Shown one piece after another: positions 50,001-62,000 of a stretch of DNA of 64,000 nucleotides. Source of the DNA: Desmodesmus armatus (lineage: Eukaryota; Chlorophyta; Chlorophyceae; Sphaeropleales; Scenedesmaceae); the NCBI GenBank assembly GCA_007449985.2, contig VIIQ02000246.1, forward strand, positions 86,238 through 150,237, given 5' to 3'. Each line of letters begins with the position of its first letter. Positions within the stretch are counted from its first letter, which is position 1. The translations under genes and the position numbers were made by a program. Under the pieces are notes generated by a model. That model was given only the letters and a program-made list of their open reading frames with translations. It made no database searches and had not been told where the DNA came from.

Positions 50001-53000
50001 TGGCACCACTGGCCACGCTGAGCTTCTGGGAAGGTGTGTAGACCACTGCCCATCAGCCAGAGCATGCGGACGGTCAAGTGCTTTGATTGCTCTTCTGACG
50101 AAGGGCGGAGCCTGTGAGGCGTCCTGCTTGTTTCTGGTGGCGTTCTGCAGCAGCATGCAGCATGATCCCACACTCAGAGTGCTGACTGTCTGCATTTGGT
50201 CCCTGGCGAGCACCTTGCTGAACTATCCTGTTTGTGCTGGCTGTGTCTGCTGCTGTTGTCCTGCTGCTCCTGTCACGCTGCTAGGCGAGCTTGCTTTCTG
50301 GCTGCCTCCCCACTCCAACATCGTGACCTACTCAGGCTCTGTGGCAGCACGCGCAATGCTACAGGTGGGTGGGGATAGCGGTATATAAGATAATATATTA
50401 TTTATATATTTTTATTTTGTTTTTACATCTATTTTTGGCTCTGTGGCAGCACGCGCAATGCTACAGGTGGTTGGGGATGACTGTTGGTGAGGATAGTGGG
50501 AAATTTTCAGGGGTGCTAGTGTTGTTGTGATTGTTGCTGTTAGTGGTGGAGACACCGAGTGGTGGCAGCACGCGCAATGCTGCAGGGGGGGGGGGTAGGC
50601 GGGAAGGATTCAGGGATGCTGGTGTCGTTATTGTTGGTGATTGTTGCTACAGTATAGTTCCGTTATACCGTCGTTGGCCGTCCCAGGCATGACAGGCGGT
50701 ATACAGGGGTCGACGTTGTACCGGTCAGGCACAGTTTGGCCCATTCCCGAGGCCCTGGGCGGCTCAGTGCTTACGTAAGGTGCTTTTAGTCATCAAACAG
50801 CCTTCATGGGCCCATACATGCAAGAAGCTTCGCTCTCAGCAGCTGTATATGCCAAATAACGGTATTCCCAGGTCCCATTTGCCCCGTTTTGTGGGGCGAG
50901 GGGTCCTCGCGAGGGGCGGTATAGCGGGGTTTTGGACGTTGTAAAGGGACCTCTTTCAGCCCAAAAAGACTCGTCCCACTGCTCCAAGGGCGTTAAACCG
51001 CGGACAACGGTGTATCGGGCAACGGTGTAACGGAACTATACTGTATCAGTGGTGGCGGCGCCGGGTAGGGGCATGCTTGCACGGGTGGCGGCAGGGTGGA
51101 ATGTGGTTGCAGTGACTGTGAAAGCTCCCCCGCACGCGCAATGCTACAGGTGGGCGGGGATAGTGGTTGGTGGGGATGGCGGGGAGGATTCAGTGATGCT
51201 GGTGTTGATGTTCGTAATTGTTGCTATCAGTGGTGGCAGTGGCGGATAGTGACAGGCTTGCTTGTGGGGTGCAGGGTGGGATGCCGCCGTAATAACTATG
51301 ATGCTCGCCCTGCCTGAGGCCTGCATGCAAGGGCAGCTTGTTGGAACGCAGATGCAGCAGTGAGCAAGTAAGTGGGTGTGACAGTGTTATGAAGCATGTG
51401 AAGGAGCTGACCGAGCTGATGCTTGGTTTGATTTCCTCACATGCCTTGACCTACTCAATCACTTGCTCACTTCTGCAGCTGCAGTTTGAGGGTGGCTGCT
51501 AGTACCTTTCCCAGTGCTTCACATGCCTCATGGTACTGACCCGCTCACTTGTCTACATCAAAACTCCCCATTCAAAGTTTGTGCTGACGCCCCCCCCTCT
51601 CAAACCCACACATGCTTCTCGGAAGTGCAGGAGCATGAGCTTTGGCTGCAGCCGGCCTTTCAGTGGATGCCTTTGGCACTGACCCGCTCACTCTCTCTTC
51701 AAACCCACGCATTCACCCCGCTATCGACATAAGCTATATCTTCATCCCTCTCAAACCCTCATTAACACACACCTTGCATGCAGGAGCATGAGCTGTGGCC
51801 GCAGCCGGCCTCTATGGACCCTTTGGAACTGACCCCGCTCACTCACTGCTCGCTTTTGATACCACCCACCCACCCTACTTACGCCCCCCCCCCCAACCCC
51901 CCACCCACACGCCTTGTGTGCAGGAGCATAAGCTTTGGCTGCAGCCAGCCTCTATGGACGCCTTCGATACCGGCCCGCCCACTTACTTCCTTATTACCAC
52001 ACCCCCCATCCAACCCCCTGCTCACGCTCCCCGCCCCCCCCCCTCCTCATACGCCTTCAGTGCAGGAGCATGAGCTTTGGCTGTAGCCGGCCTCTCAGTG
52101 GATTCCTTTGGTACTGACCCGCTGACTTGCTCAGTTTTTAATCCTACCCATTCAACTCCCTACTCCCCCCCCCCCCCACCACCACCCACCCACCCACCCA
52201 CCACCCACCCACACGTCTTGTGTGCAGGAGCATGAGCTGTGGCTTCAGCCGGCCTCTATGGACGCCAAGGCGGGCTTCAGCAGTGGCGCAAGCAGCAGGG
52301 CAGGCCTCACTGCAAAGGTGCCCAAGCCTGATGTGGTTCTCACTACCTACGAGGTGGTGTGCTCAGGTATTTCATGATGTTATTGCTGCTGCCCTAGTAC
52401 TGAATTGTGCCTGGTGGTTCATTTGGGGTTGGGGGCTATGTGCTGGGTTGGGGTTCGCTCGACGCTTGTGCGTCAGCACGCAGTGCCAAACACAACAGCA
52501 TCTGGGACGGCGAGTGTTTCTGTCTTGCTGACACATTTGAAAGGTTGCGATTGTGCTTGGAGCGCCAGTGCACATTCCTGTAGCATACAGCCAGCGCGCA
52601 TGAATTGATCGCTGAAATGTCATGTGCCTGTCGTGGCTGCCTGCCTGCAGACGTGCACGTGCTGGCGTCGCTGCCGTGGTGCAGCGTGGTTGTTGACAGG
52701 CGGCAGCGCAGCCGCAGTGCAGCAGGAAAGGCCCAGGCCCTGCAGGTAGGTTTTGAACTGGTGGCCTCATGGTATTCCTTGTTATGGGGGCATATGCATG
52801 CAGTTGTAGCGGTGTTTGAGCGAATTTCAGCATCTTGTCAAAGCTGTTGGTTCTGGTAGATCGCTCTCAGGAACCTGTCTTGGCTGCAGCTGGTCTCTTG
52901 TTAAAATTCATGGATGGTTTGCAAAGGAAGCCCATGCGGCAGCGATGCACACGCCAGGAATGCATGTGTGCATGTGCTGCTGACACCTTGAAAAGCAACA

Positions 53001-56000
53001 CATGACCTTCACAACTTCTGTGCTGAGCAAAGTCTTATGCAAGCACCAATGTGTGGCTGTGTCTGCGTGCGGTGTCGGTCAACAGGAGCTGTCTTTGATA
53101 ACCTCTATGCTGAGTTGAAGTCTTTTTCAAGCTTCAATGCATGGATGTGTCTGTGTACTGCTGCGTGCAACAGGAGCTGTCTCCCGCCGCCCACCGTGTG
53201 GTGCTATCACCTCACGACCTCGGCGGCAGTGCTAAGCGAAGTCTTATGCAAGCTGTAACGCGTGGCTGTGTTTGTCTGCTATGTGTACTGTCTTGTGCAA
53301 CAGGAGCTGTCTCCCGCCGCCCACCGTGTGTTGCTATCACCTCACGACCTCGGCGGCAGTGCTGCCAGCCCTGACCAGCTGTTCACCCTGCATGACTGGC
53401 CAACCTCTTTGTTGAACGAAGCGATCGTTTTATGCAAGCTCCAACATGTGTCTGTGTCTGTATTTGTCTTGTTCAACACAGGAGCTGTCTCCAGCCGCCC
53501 ACCGTGTGGTACTGTCACCTCACGGCCTTAGCGGCAGTGCTGCTAGCCCTGACCAACTGTTCACCCTGCTGAGCTACTTGAAGCCCGGGGCGTACGAGGA
53601 GATGAGCGACGTGGTGCCACACCACATCACAGACCCAGAACAGCAGGTAGGGCGGGGTGCTGGATGGGTATTTCAAAAGGAAGGAGGGAAGGGGAGATGG
53701 AACTGCTGCTGCATATGCTGCCACTGTGCTGTCATTCCCTCATTACTGGATACTTTCACCACATAGTGGTACTCTCCAGACCTAGTAAACTGCCGAAGCC
53801 GAAGCTTGGTATCACCACGCGTGAAGGGTGGACCACCGAAACCCCTTCTCACCACTGCGAGCCGCTACAAGGGTGTGTAAAATTTTGGTACTTGAATAGA
53901 CTGCAGAGGCAGAGGGGTTGCAAATCTGCGAGCATTGCAATCATGCAGCGATGGCCACATGTGAATTGTTGCATGAAGGGGTGTTGGCGACGTGTGCGGC
54001 AGGCTTGGGCGGTCATGACGACGGATTGCGCAGAGTTGCTGCAACACAGGCATTCATCATCTCAGCCCAGCGGTGAAAGTATCCACTCGTAACACCCCCC
54101 AACTGCACAAATGTATCACCAAATGTATCACCAAATGTATCACCAATTGTTGCCATCGCGTTTTCTCACTGCTGCTGCTGCAGGCTGCCCAGCTTGCTGC
54201 TCTTGTGGAGCCCCACCTGCTGCGGCGGCACCTGCGGGACCTGCGGCCGCCCCAGCAGCAGCAGCAGCTGCCGGTTGCCGAGGTGCAGCTGCAGGTGGAC
54301 TTCACCCTGCACAGGCTGAGGCCTACAAGGCACTGCTGGTGCGGAACTTCGAGGTGCTGGCAGACCCCAAGCCACCAAGGTGGGTGTAAAGTTCTGGCCT
54401 GGCTGGCTGGCTGCTGCGTGGCGCCCTTTTTGCTGTCTCGCTAACGTCTCTGTGTGTGGCAGGTGGACAGCAGTTGCCTAATGTGGCCTGCATGTTTGTG
54501 CTGGATATGGTTGACCCTGTTGTCCAACATATACCAACACTACTAATGTCGCTTGTGTGCGTTGCTGGTGACGTGCGCAGGATGGCGGGCACGCGTGGTG
54601 CACAGCTGCGTCAGATCTGCAACGACCTCAAGCGCATCTGCCAGCACCCCTTCATGCTGCTGGAGTTTGAACCCGACCGGCCTGAACCCTCGGCATCAGC
54701 AGCGCCCGCTCCCCAGCAGCAGCAGAGGCCGCAGCAGCGGACGCAGAGTACCTGTCGGCGCTGCTGGCGAGCTCGGCAAAGCTGCAGCTGCTGGATACCA
54801 TGCTGGCGCAGCTGCATGTGCAGGGCAAGCAGGTTATGGTGATGGCCAACTCGCCAAGGGTAGGTGCCGCTCTGATGTTGTGGGGCGAGCTGGTGGTGAG
54901 GGTCCGACACCCTTGTGTCTGGAGGGGAGGTATGGTTGGAGGCAGTTTTCGTGGCCTGCTCTTTTGAGAAGCGACACACATCACTCACTGGCCGATTTGG
55001 GGGCATCGCATTTATATCCGCTGTGCTGAGCTAATGATGTTGCCATGCTGTGCCATGCTGTGCCCTGCAGATGCTGGAGCTGATCGCAGACTACGCCCGT
55101 ATCAAGTACGGTCCTAGCAGCTACGAGCTCACAGAACCCGGCACACCTGCAGCAGCACGTTACGCGGCTGTCCAGCGATTCAACGGAGCCTCGACAGCAG
55201 CCGGGGAGGAGGGCGGGCAGCAGCGGCCCTTTCTGTACCTGATCACTCCTCGGAGCATTGGGCTGGGGACACAGCTGCCGGGGCTGTCAGCGGCCATCGT
55301 GTTTGAGAGCGACTGGCACCCGAGGCTGGACATCCAAGCTTTGCACAGGTGCGCTGATCGCTTGGGGGGATATTGCTTCACAACTTATCCTAGTCTGTGT
55401 TCTTATACTCTTCTTAGTGTGAGTGTTTGTTGTGGTTGGCTGTTTGTTGATCGTGTTGCATGGTGGGAGTAATGTACACAGAGCAGAGGTGCTCGCGTGT
55501 GTGTTGTACGTCCTGTTTGTTTTTTTCCTGTGCAGCACGTTGCTGCTGTGGCATGTGTTGTGGTTGTTTGTTTCTGGGGATGCATATCATATCGGCGGTG
55601 ATGATGAAGCACTTTTTAGGCCAACCTAGCTCCACCTGCGGCCCTGTCTGCTTGCACACGGCTTGGTCGGAGGCCGGTAGCAAGAAAGAAATTTTCGTGG
55701 CGAGGGCCGAGCGCCCCGTCATGCCAGATCCTTGGTGGCGAGGGCCGAGCGCCCAGTCATCCCAGCACCCTCGTGGCGAGAGCCGAGCGCTCAGTCACGC
55801 CAGCAACCCCGTGGCGAGAGCCGTGAGCTCCGTCATGCCAGCTTTTAGAGCCCTTTCAGCCAGAAAGCGCCTTACGCGTCCATGACCGACTGGACTGCAT
55901 GCCAAGCCACACCTGGCTCCCACGTGGTCCACGTGGTTTCAACGGCTGGTTCACCCCAGCAAGTCAAACGGCTGGTTCACCCCAGCAAACCAACGGCTGG

Positions 56001-59000
56001 TTCACCCCAGCACCCCTTGCCAGCGCTCGCTGGATCACATTCTCAGACCTCAAACAATCCGTTGCAATCCGCAACAACAAAGCAGCTGGTACCACCAGCA
56101 ATACTACGATGCGGCTGGGTCACACCAGCAACCATATCGGCTGGGTCACACCAGCACAGTACCGTACAGTACATGTTTTCAAAACAAACCTTCGGCTGGG
56201 TCACACCAGCAATCCCGTATCGGCTGGGTCACACCAGCGACACCAGGATGGCTCTGGCGTAAGCCAGCGAGTCAGGACGCCTCTGGCACAAACGAATACG
56301 GTTCCTCGAACCTTCTCAGCGGCCACAAAGAGGATCGTTGCCGACAGCGGAACCCCTCTGGTCCTGAGCCGAATATCTTGCCGAGCGCTGCCAGCCTGGT
56401 GAACCCAACCGAGGCTCTGCCAGTGCGTGGTAGTGTCTCCGTGCAGTGAAAGACCCCTGTGTCTCTCTCCTTGTGTCAACAGATCCGATCTGTTGGCATA
56501 CCTCGTCAGGTCCCGAACCGGGGACCTGGCAACTGGGTAGCTCCAGGGCTTGCAAAAGTCAAAATCCGCTGCTGCCCGCCTCTGGTGCAACCAGAGGGGG
56601 TCGAAACAGGGACGAACAGTCAGCTGCAAGACAGGGCTGTACAGACTTGACAAGCTGACGTGCCTGTCCTATCCAATCCGAGGGCCGGGTGCATCCGTGT
56701 GTCCAGTCCTGGTGTATAGCAGGCAGGGTCTGTCAGTGTGGAGCTGTGAAGGGTCCTGCTGCCGGGGGGAATCTTGGGCAGCAGGACAGTATAATGCTTC
56801 TGAACCGCCGATTTGCATCCTGCATCCTGTGTGTGTAAGCCTATTGTTGTGGCTTGAGTGTGAAGATTTGTTGGCAGTTGATTCTGTTTGTGTGTTATGT
56901 TTGTGTCGTGTTTGTGTTGGTGTGGTGATGAAAGCTGCCCGCAAAAAGCACCTGCGCCGCCTTGGGCTGGGGGTTGCTGCTGGTGCTTTGGTGGCGGCTT
57001 GGGGGTCTGCCCCTTGTGGCGCCGTTTTGTTGCGTGATTGCGTGATTGTTCTACTGTGGTTGCAGAATGTTTGCAGTGTGTGGTTGCCTTAGCTCTGTAG
57101 TGTTTCTGCACATGGCTTGACATCACGTGTGTGACGGCTTCGCTCCCTTCATTTCACCTCTCATATCTCCCACCTTTCTTTTTGCGCTTTCCTGACCCTC
57201 CCGCCCCCCACCCTCCCAGAGCCCGTGAGGCCGGCCGCTCAGGGGACCTTGCAGTGTTCAGGTTGGTGGTGCGGCACAGCGTGGAGGAGAGGCTGCTGCA
57301 GCTGGCCGACAGGTGAGGGATTTGGTCACGGATCCCACCAATTTGTCATCATACATAATCTGGCCGGGACGTCCAGAGCACGAGCTCAGTGGCCCTGCAG
57401 CCCGGGCCATATCCACTGGGATCCGTTGCTGTCCCTGGTTAATCGAGGGCTTGCAGCTGGGTTGCCGTGAACACCTGCAGGGGCAGATAGCACTAGTGGT
57501 TGAAGAGGAGAGGCTGCTGCAGTTGGCTGACAGGTGATCTGGTCACTTGAGGGCTTGCAGCTGGGCTGCCGTAAACACCTGCAAGGCCAATTGCACTAGT
57601 GATTGAGGAGGGAGGCTGCTGCAGTTGGCCGACAGTTGGGAGAGATCAGGTTGATTCGGGGCTTGCAGCTAGGTTGCCGCGAACACCTGCAAGGGCCAAT
57701 AGCACTAGTGGTTGAGGAGGGGAGGCTGCTGCAGCTGGCCGACATTTGGGAGGGATCTGGTTACTTGAGGGTTTGCGGCTGGGCTGCCGTCAACAGCTGC
57801 AGGGGCCAATTGCACTAGTGAACGAGGAGGGGAGGCTGCTGCAGTTGGTCGACAGTTGGGAGGGATCTGGTTGATTGGGGCTTGCAGCTAGGTTGCCGTA
57901 AACACCTGCAGGGGCCAATCGCACTAGTGATTGAGGAGGGGAGGCTGCTGCAGCTGGCCGGGGACTGCAATGCGCTGCTGTGCTGCAACAGCTGTGCTGT
58001 TGGCTTCGTGAGCAGCTACAGCTGCCCCAAGCCGCTGCGCACCTAACCTATACAAAACTACCCTAGCCTGAGAAGCTATCATTCACCTTTGCCACCTTGG
58101 CGGTGGAACCAGGCCACCCTGGACAGCTGGACTCTGCTCTGCCAGGACTTTGCAGAGCAGAGTCCAGCTGTCCAGGGTGGCCTGTTTCCCCCGCCAAGGC
58201 TACAAAGGTGAATAAGAGTTTCTCAGACTAAGGTGCGGTCTGCAGCTGGCCGACAGTTGCGAGGGACTTCGAGTTGGGAGCTTACAGCTGGGCTGTCGCA
58301 AAGGCCCCCCCCCCTGCAGGGGCCAAGTTGCCTGCTCATGATCAGTCACACAAGCTTCTTCCTTCAACAAAGTTTTGCAGCATGTTTCATTGGTCAATGC
58401 CTGGTATCGTTCCTTGAAGGGGGACAGGACAACGCTCAGCCCCAGAGCACATGTGCGCCTGGCAGCATACTCACTCTTGTTGACATTCTGCTGCTCTCTG
58501 GTGCGCCTGCTGCATCGTGGTGTGTCTGCAGGCGCAAGCCCCTGACGCCGTGTTGCGCCCGGGGCCTGCGCGCTCCAGCATGAGCGGGGCTCGCACCCTG
58601 GAGGTGGTCATCAGGTGGGTCTTACTGTATGAGATCTTGTAGTGTCTTGAAAGCGTTAGGGTACAACAGTGATGGTACACATTGACTTGTTGAACACTCG
58701 GGTCGGATGACAATTGATCTTGCGGAGCGCAGGTCGTGCTGTGCGGGCATGCTGGCTTCAGGTGCAACACTAGAGCAGCCAGGGGCCTCACATCCATGTG
58801 ATCCGATATCCCATGTGGACCGGCTCTGCTCCTTCAGCGTCCCGCTGATCTGTGGGAGTTTCTTTCCCATCGGTCACACATGTCTGCCCGTCTGTCTGTA
58901 TGCATGCAGGTGGGGTTCCAGTGAGCTGTGGGCCAGCTACCCAGACCCACCCAGCGAGGACCCGGCCCAACAGCAGCAGCAGGGCGAGCAGCCGCCGGCG

Positions 59001-62000
59001 GCTGGGGGGGATGTGGAAATGCAGGATGCATCAGCAGCAGCAGCAGCAGCAGCAGCAGAGGCTGGCGCTGCTGCTGCTGGCAGCAACCAGAAGCCGACTG
59101 TCCCACCACTGGCTTACTCAGAGGACCAAGTGGTTCAAGTGCTGCAGAAGGGTACTGCCGCCTGTGCTGCTGCTGCAGCCGCCGCTGCTGGCGGCAGTGA
59201 CGCTGCTGCTGCCGGCGGCGCGGGTGACGCTGCTGCTGCTGCTGCTGCTGCTGCTGTGCCGGGGGATCTGGGGCCCGGCCTGGAGTCGGTGGTGGTGAGG
59301 CTGTGGCCTGACGTGGACAAGGGTGTCGACCAGGACTGCGGTAAGTGATCGCCCTGACAGCAGCTCTACATTCACAAGTATTTTATCTTTAAGAAGGTTC
59401 CCAGCGGGGGGGGGGGGGGGGGGGGCACCCTTACCCCTACCGTCTGGCCATACACAATGCATACGAGTTCACCTGATGTACGTTCACAAGTACACAACAC
59501 AACACCCTGTCAGATACTGAGGCACTACACTGCAGCTGTTGCTCACTGATATGCTCTTCACCCGCTTGCTGCCCTGCTGTCGAGACAGCGATGACGATGG
59601 TGAGGCGGACACAACTGCAGGGGTATTTCAAACACTGCAGCTACTTGCACACTCATATGCTCACACGCCTGCTGCCTTTCTACCCTGCTCTCCAGACGGT
59701 GACGACGATGATGATGCTGATACAACCGCAGGCGAGGAGGGCGGCGATGCAGACGCCCCTGCAGATGCAGCAGCAGCAGCAGGAGGGGCCCAGGCAGGAG
59801 GCCTTGAGGCAGCCGGTAGCGCTGAGGGTCACGCAGGGGGTGCTGCTGCTGCTGGGTGCAGCTGGGCCGGTCTGACAGTGCTGCGGACAGCAGTGCGCAC
59901 TGGTCGGTGCTGCTCAAGGCGCGGTGGGAGGTGCTGCGGAGGGACGAGCTGGAGGCACTCGAGCTACACCAGGTGGGGGGCGCTGTGTGTGTGTGTGTGT
60001 GGGGGGGGGGGGTGTAATCTTTGTGTAGTGCGGTGGGGGGTTTGGGGGGGTGGGGGTGTAGCTGTGTGCACCGTGGTGGTGGTGGTGGTGGGTGCAGCTT
60101 GCAGTTGCAGCAGTAGTGTTAGAGGTTGAAGTGAATGGTGCAGCTGGGCTGGTCTGACAGTGCTGCGGACAGCAGTGCGCACTGGTCGGTGCTGCTCAAG
60201 GCGCGGTGGGAGGTGCTGCGGAGGGACGAGCTGGAGGCACTCGAGCTACACCAGGTGGGGGGCTGTGTGTGTGGGGGGGGGGGGTGGGGGTGTAATCTTT
60301 CTGTAGTGCGGTGGGGGGTTTGTGGGGGTGGGGGTGTAGCTGTGTGCACCGTGGTGGTGGTGGTGGTGGTGGGTGCAGCTTGCAGTTGCAGCAGTAGTGT
60401 TAGAGGTTGAAGTGAATGGTGCAGCTGGGCCGGTCTGACAGTGCTGCGGACAGCAGTGCGCACTGGTCGGTGCTGCTCAAGGCGCGGTGGGAGGTGCTGC
60501 GGAGGGACGAGCTGGAGGCACTCGAGCTACACCAGGTGGGGGGCTGTGTGTGTGTGTGTGGGGGGGTGTAAATCTTTGTGTAGTGCGGTGGGGTTTGGGG
60601 GTTGGAGCTGTAGCTGTGCGCACCGTGGTGGTGGTGGGTGCAGCTTGCAGTTGCAGCAATAGTGTTAGGTGTGTGGCCGTGTTTGTGTGTGTGTGTGGGG
60701 GGGGGGGGGGTGTCGTTTGTTTTTGTTTTGGGGGGGGGGGGGGGGGGTAGCAGAAAAATGTGTGAGGGGTTGGATGTGAATGGTGCTGCTCAAAACGCGG
60801 TCGGAGGTGCTGCGGAGGGATGAGCTGGAGGCACTTGAGCTACACCAGGTGGGGGGCTGTCTGTGTGTGTGTAAGGCATAGAGGATTGTGGGTGGGTGGG
60901 TGGGGTGGGAAGGGCTGTCTGTACATGTGTTTGTCTGTGTGTGTGTGTGGGGGGGGGCAGCTGTGTGTATAGGGATGGAGCAGGGGGACACGTGGGGGCA
61001 GGTGGCTATGCTAGTTTCCAGGGTTGCGCGAGGGTCTCCAGGGTTGGTGAAGTGGGAGGTGCTGAGGAGGGATGAGCTGGAGGCACTTGAGCTACACCAG
61101 GTGGGTGGCTGTGTGGGTGGGGGCGGGGCGTGTGTGTATGCAAACCATGTCAATCTTCCGCAACATTCCCGTCATTTTTGCCACAGTGGCTCCCGACCAG
61201 CCAGGAACTTGTTCTTGGTGGTCGGTTGGAACCGCTGGTGCCATCCAACACTACCTCAACACGTCTGCTCACGGCTCATGCAACTCACCCCCACATTCCC
61301 CTGCTGTCACCTCTCGTGCCGACCTCCTGCCCAACAGGGCTCTGGTGGTGGTGCTGGTGGCGAGGGCGGCCCCTCCCGCGGCAGCTTCAGCGAGCGCGGC
61401 AACGGGCCCACAGCCGCCCGCCGCAGCCGCAGCGAAGGGCTTGGCGATCCAAACGGCGATGGCGACGATGCAGCCGGCTGGGAGGCAGGGGATGAGGAAG
61501 ACGAGGAGCCTTACGGGGCACAGCCAGGGATTGGCGGCGGGGGTGGGGGTGGGTTGGGGTGCGGACGGCACAGGTCTCCCACACCATCCTCACGCCCTCT
61601 CGGCCCACCCATCGGGGCTGTCAGTGGGGCCCAATGGGCCGGGTTTGGGGGTGGGTGGGGTGCCAGGAGGGGGTCTGGGAGGACTCCCCGGCCCTCATGT
61701 GGATGGTGTGGGAGTGGGGGGTCCTATGGGGGGGCACCGGGGGCAACAAGGGTATGGTGGAGCTGGTGGGGAGTATGGGGAGGGTGGGGGCCGGGGCGGG
61801 AGGGGCCGCGGGGGAGAGGTGGCAGGGGGAGGGGTGGCAGGGGACGTGGCGGCGGGCGCAGGCGCCGTGCGGACGACGACACGTTCTACACGCCGCCTGG
61901 GATGTCGGTCGCTTCGGAGCTGATGCGGACCGGGAGTGGAGGTGTGCCTGGCGGCGTTGGGATGAACCCCGGGCTAGCTGCCAACCTGCCGCATGCGGCG

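Noticed and set aside
56500..56640. tRNA-like segment GGTCCCGAACCGGGGACC
   Set aside because: The palindrome resembles a T-arm, but no acceptor stem, anticodon arm or standard GGTTCGA box could be placed.
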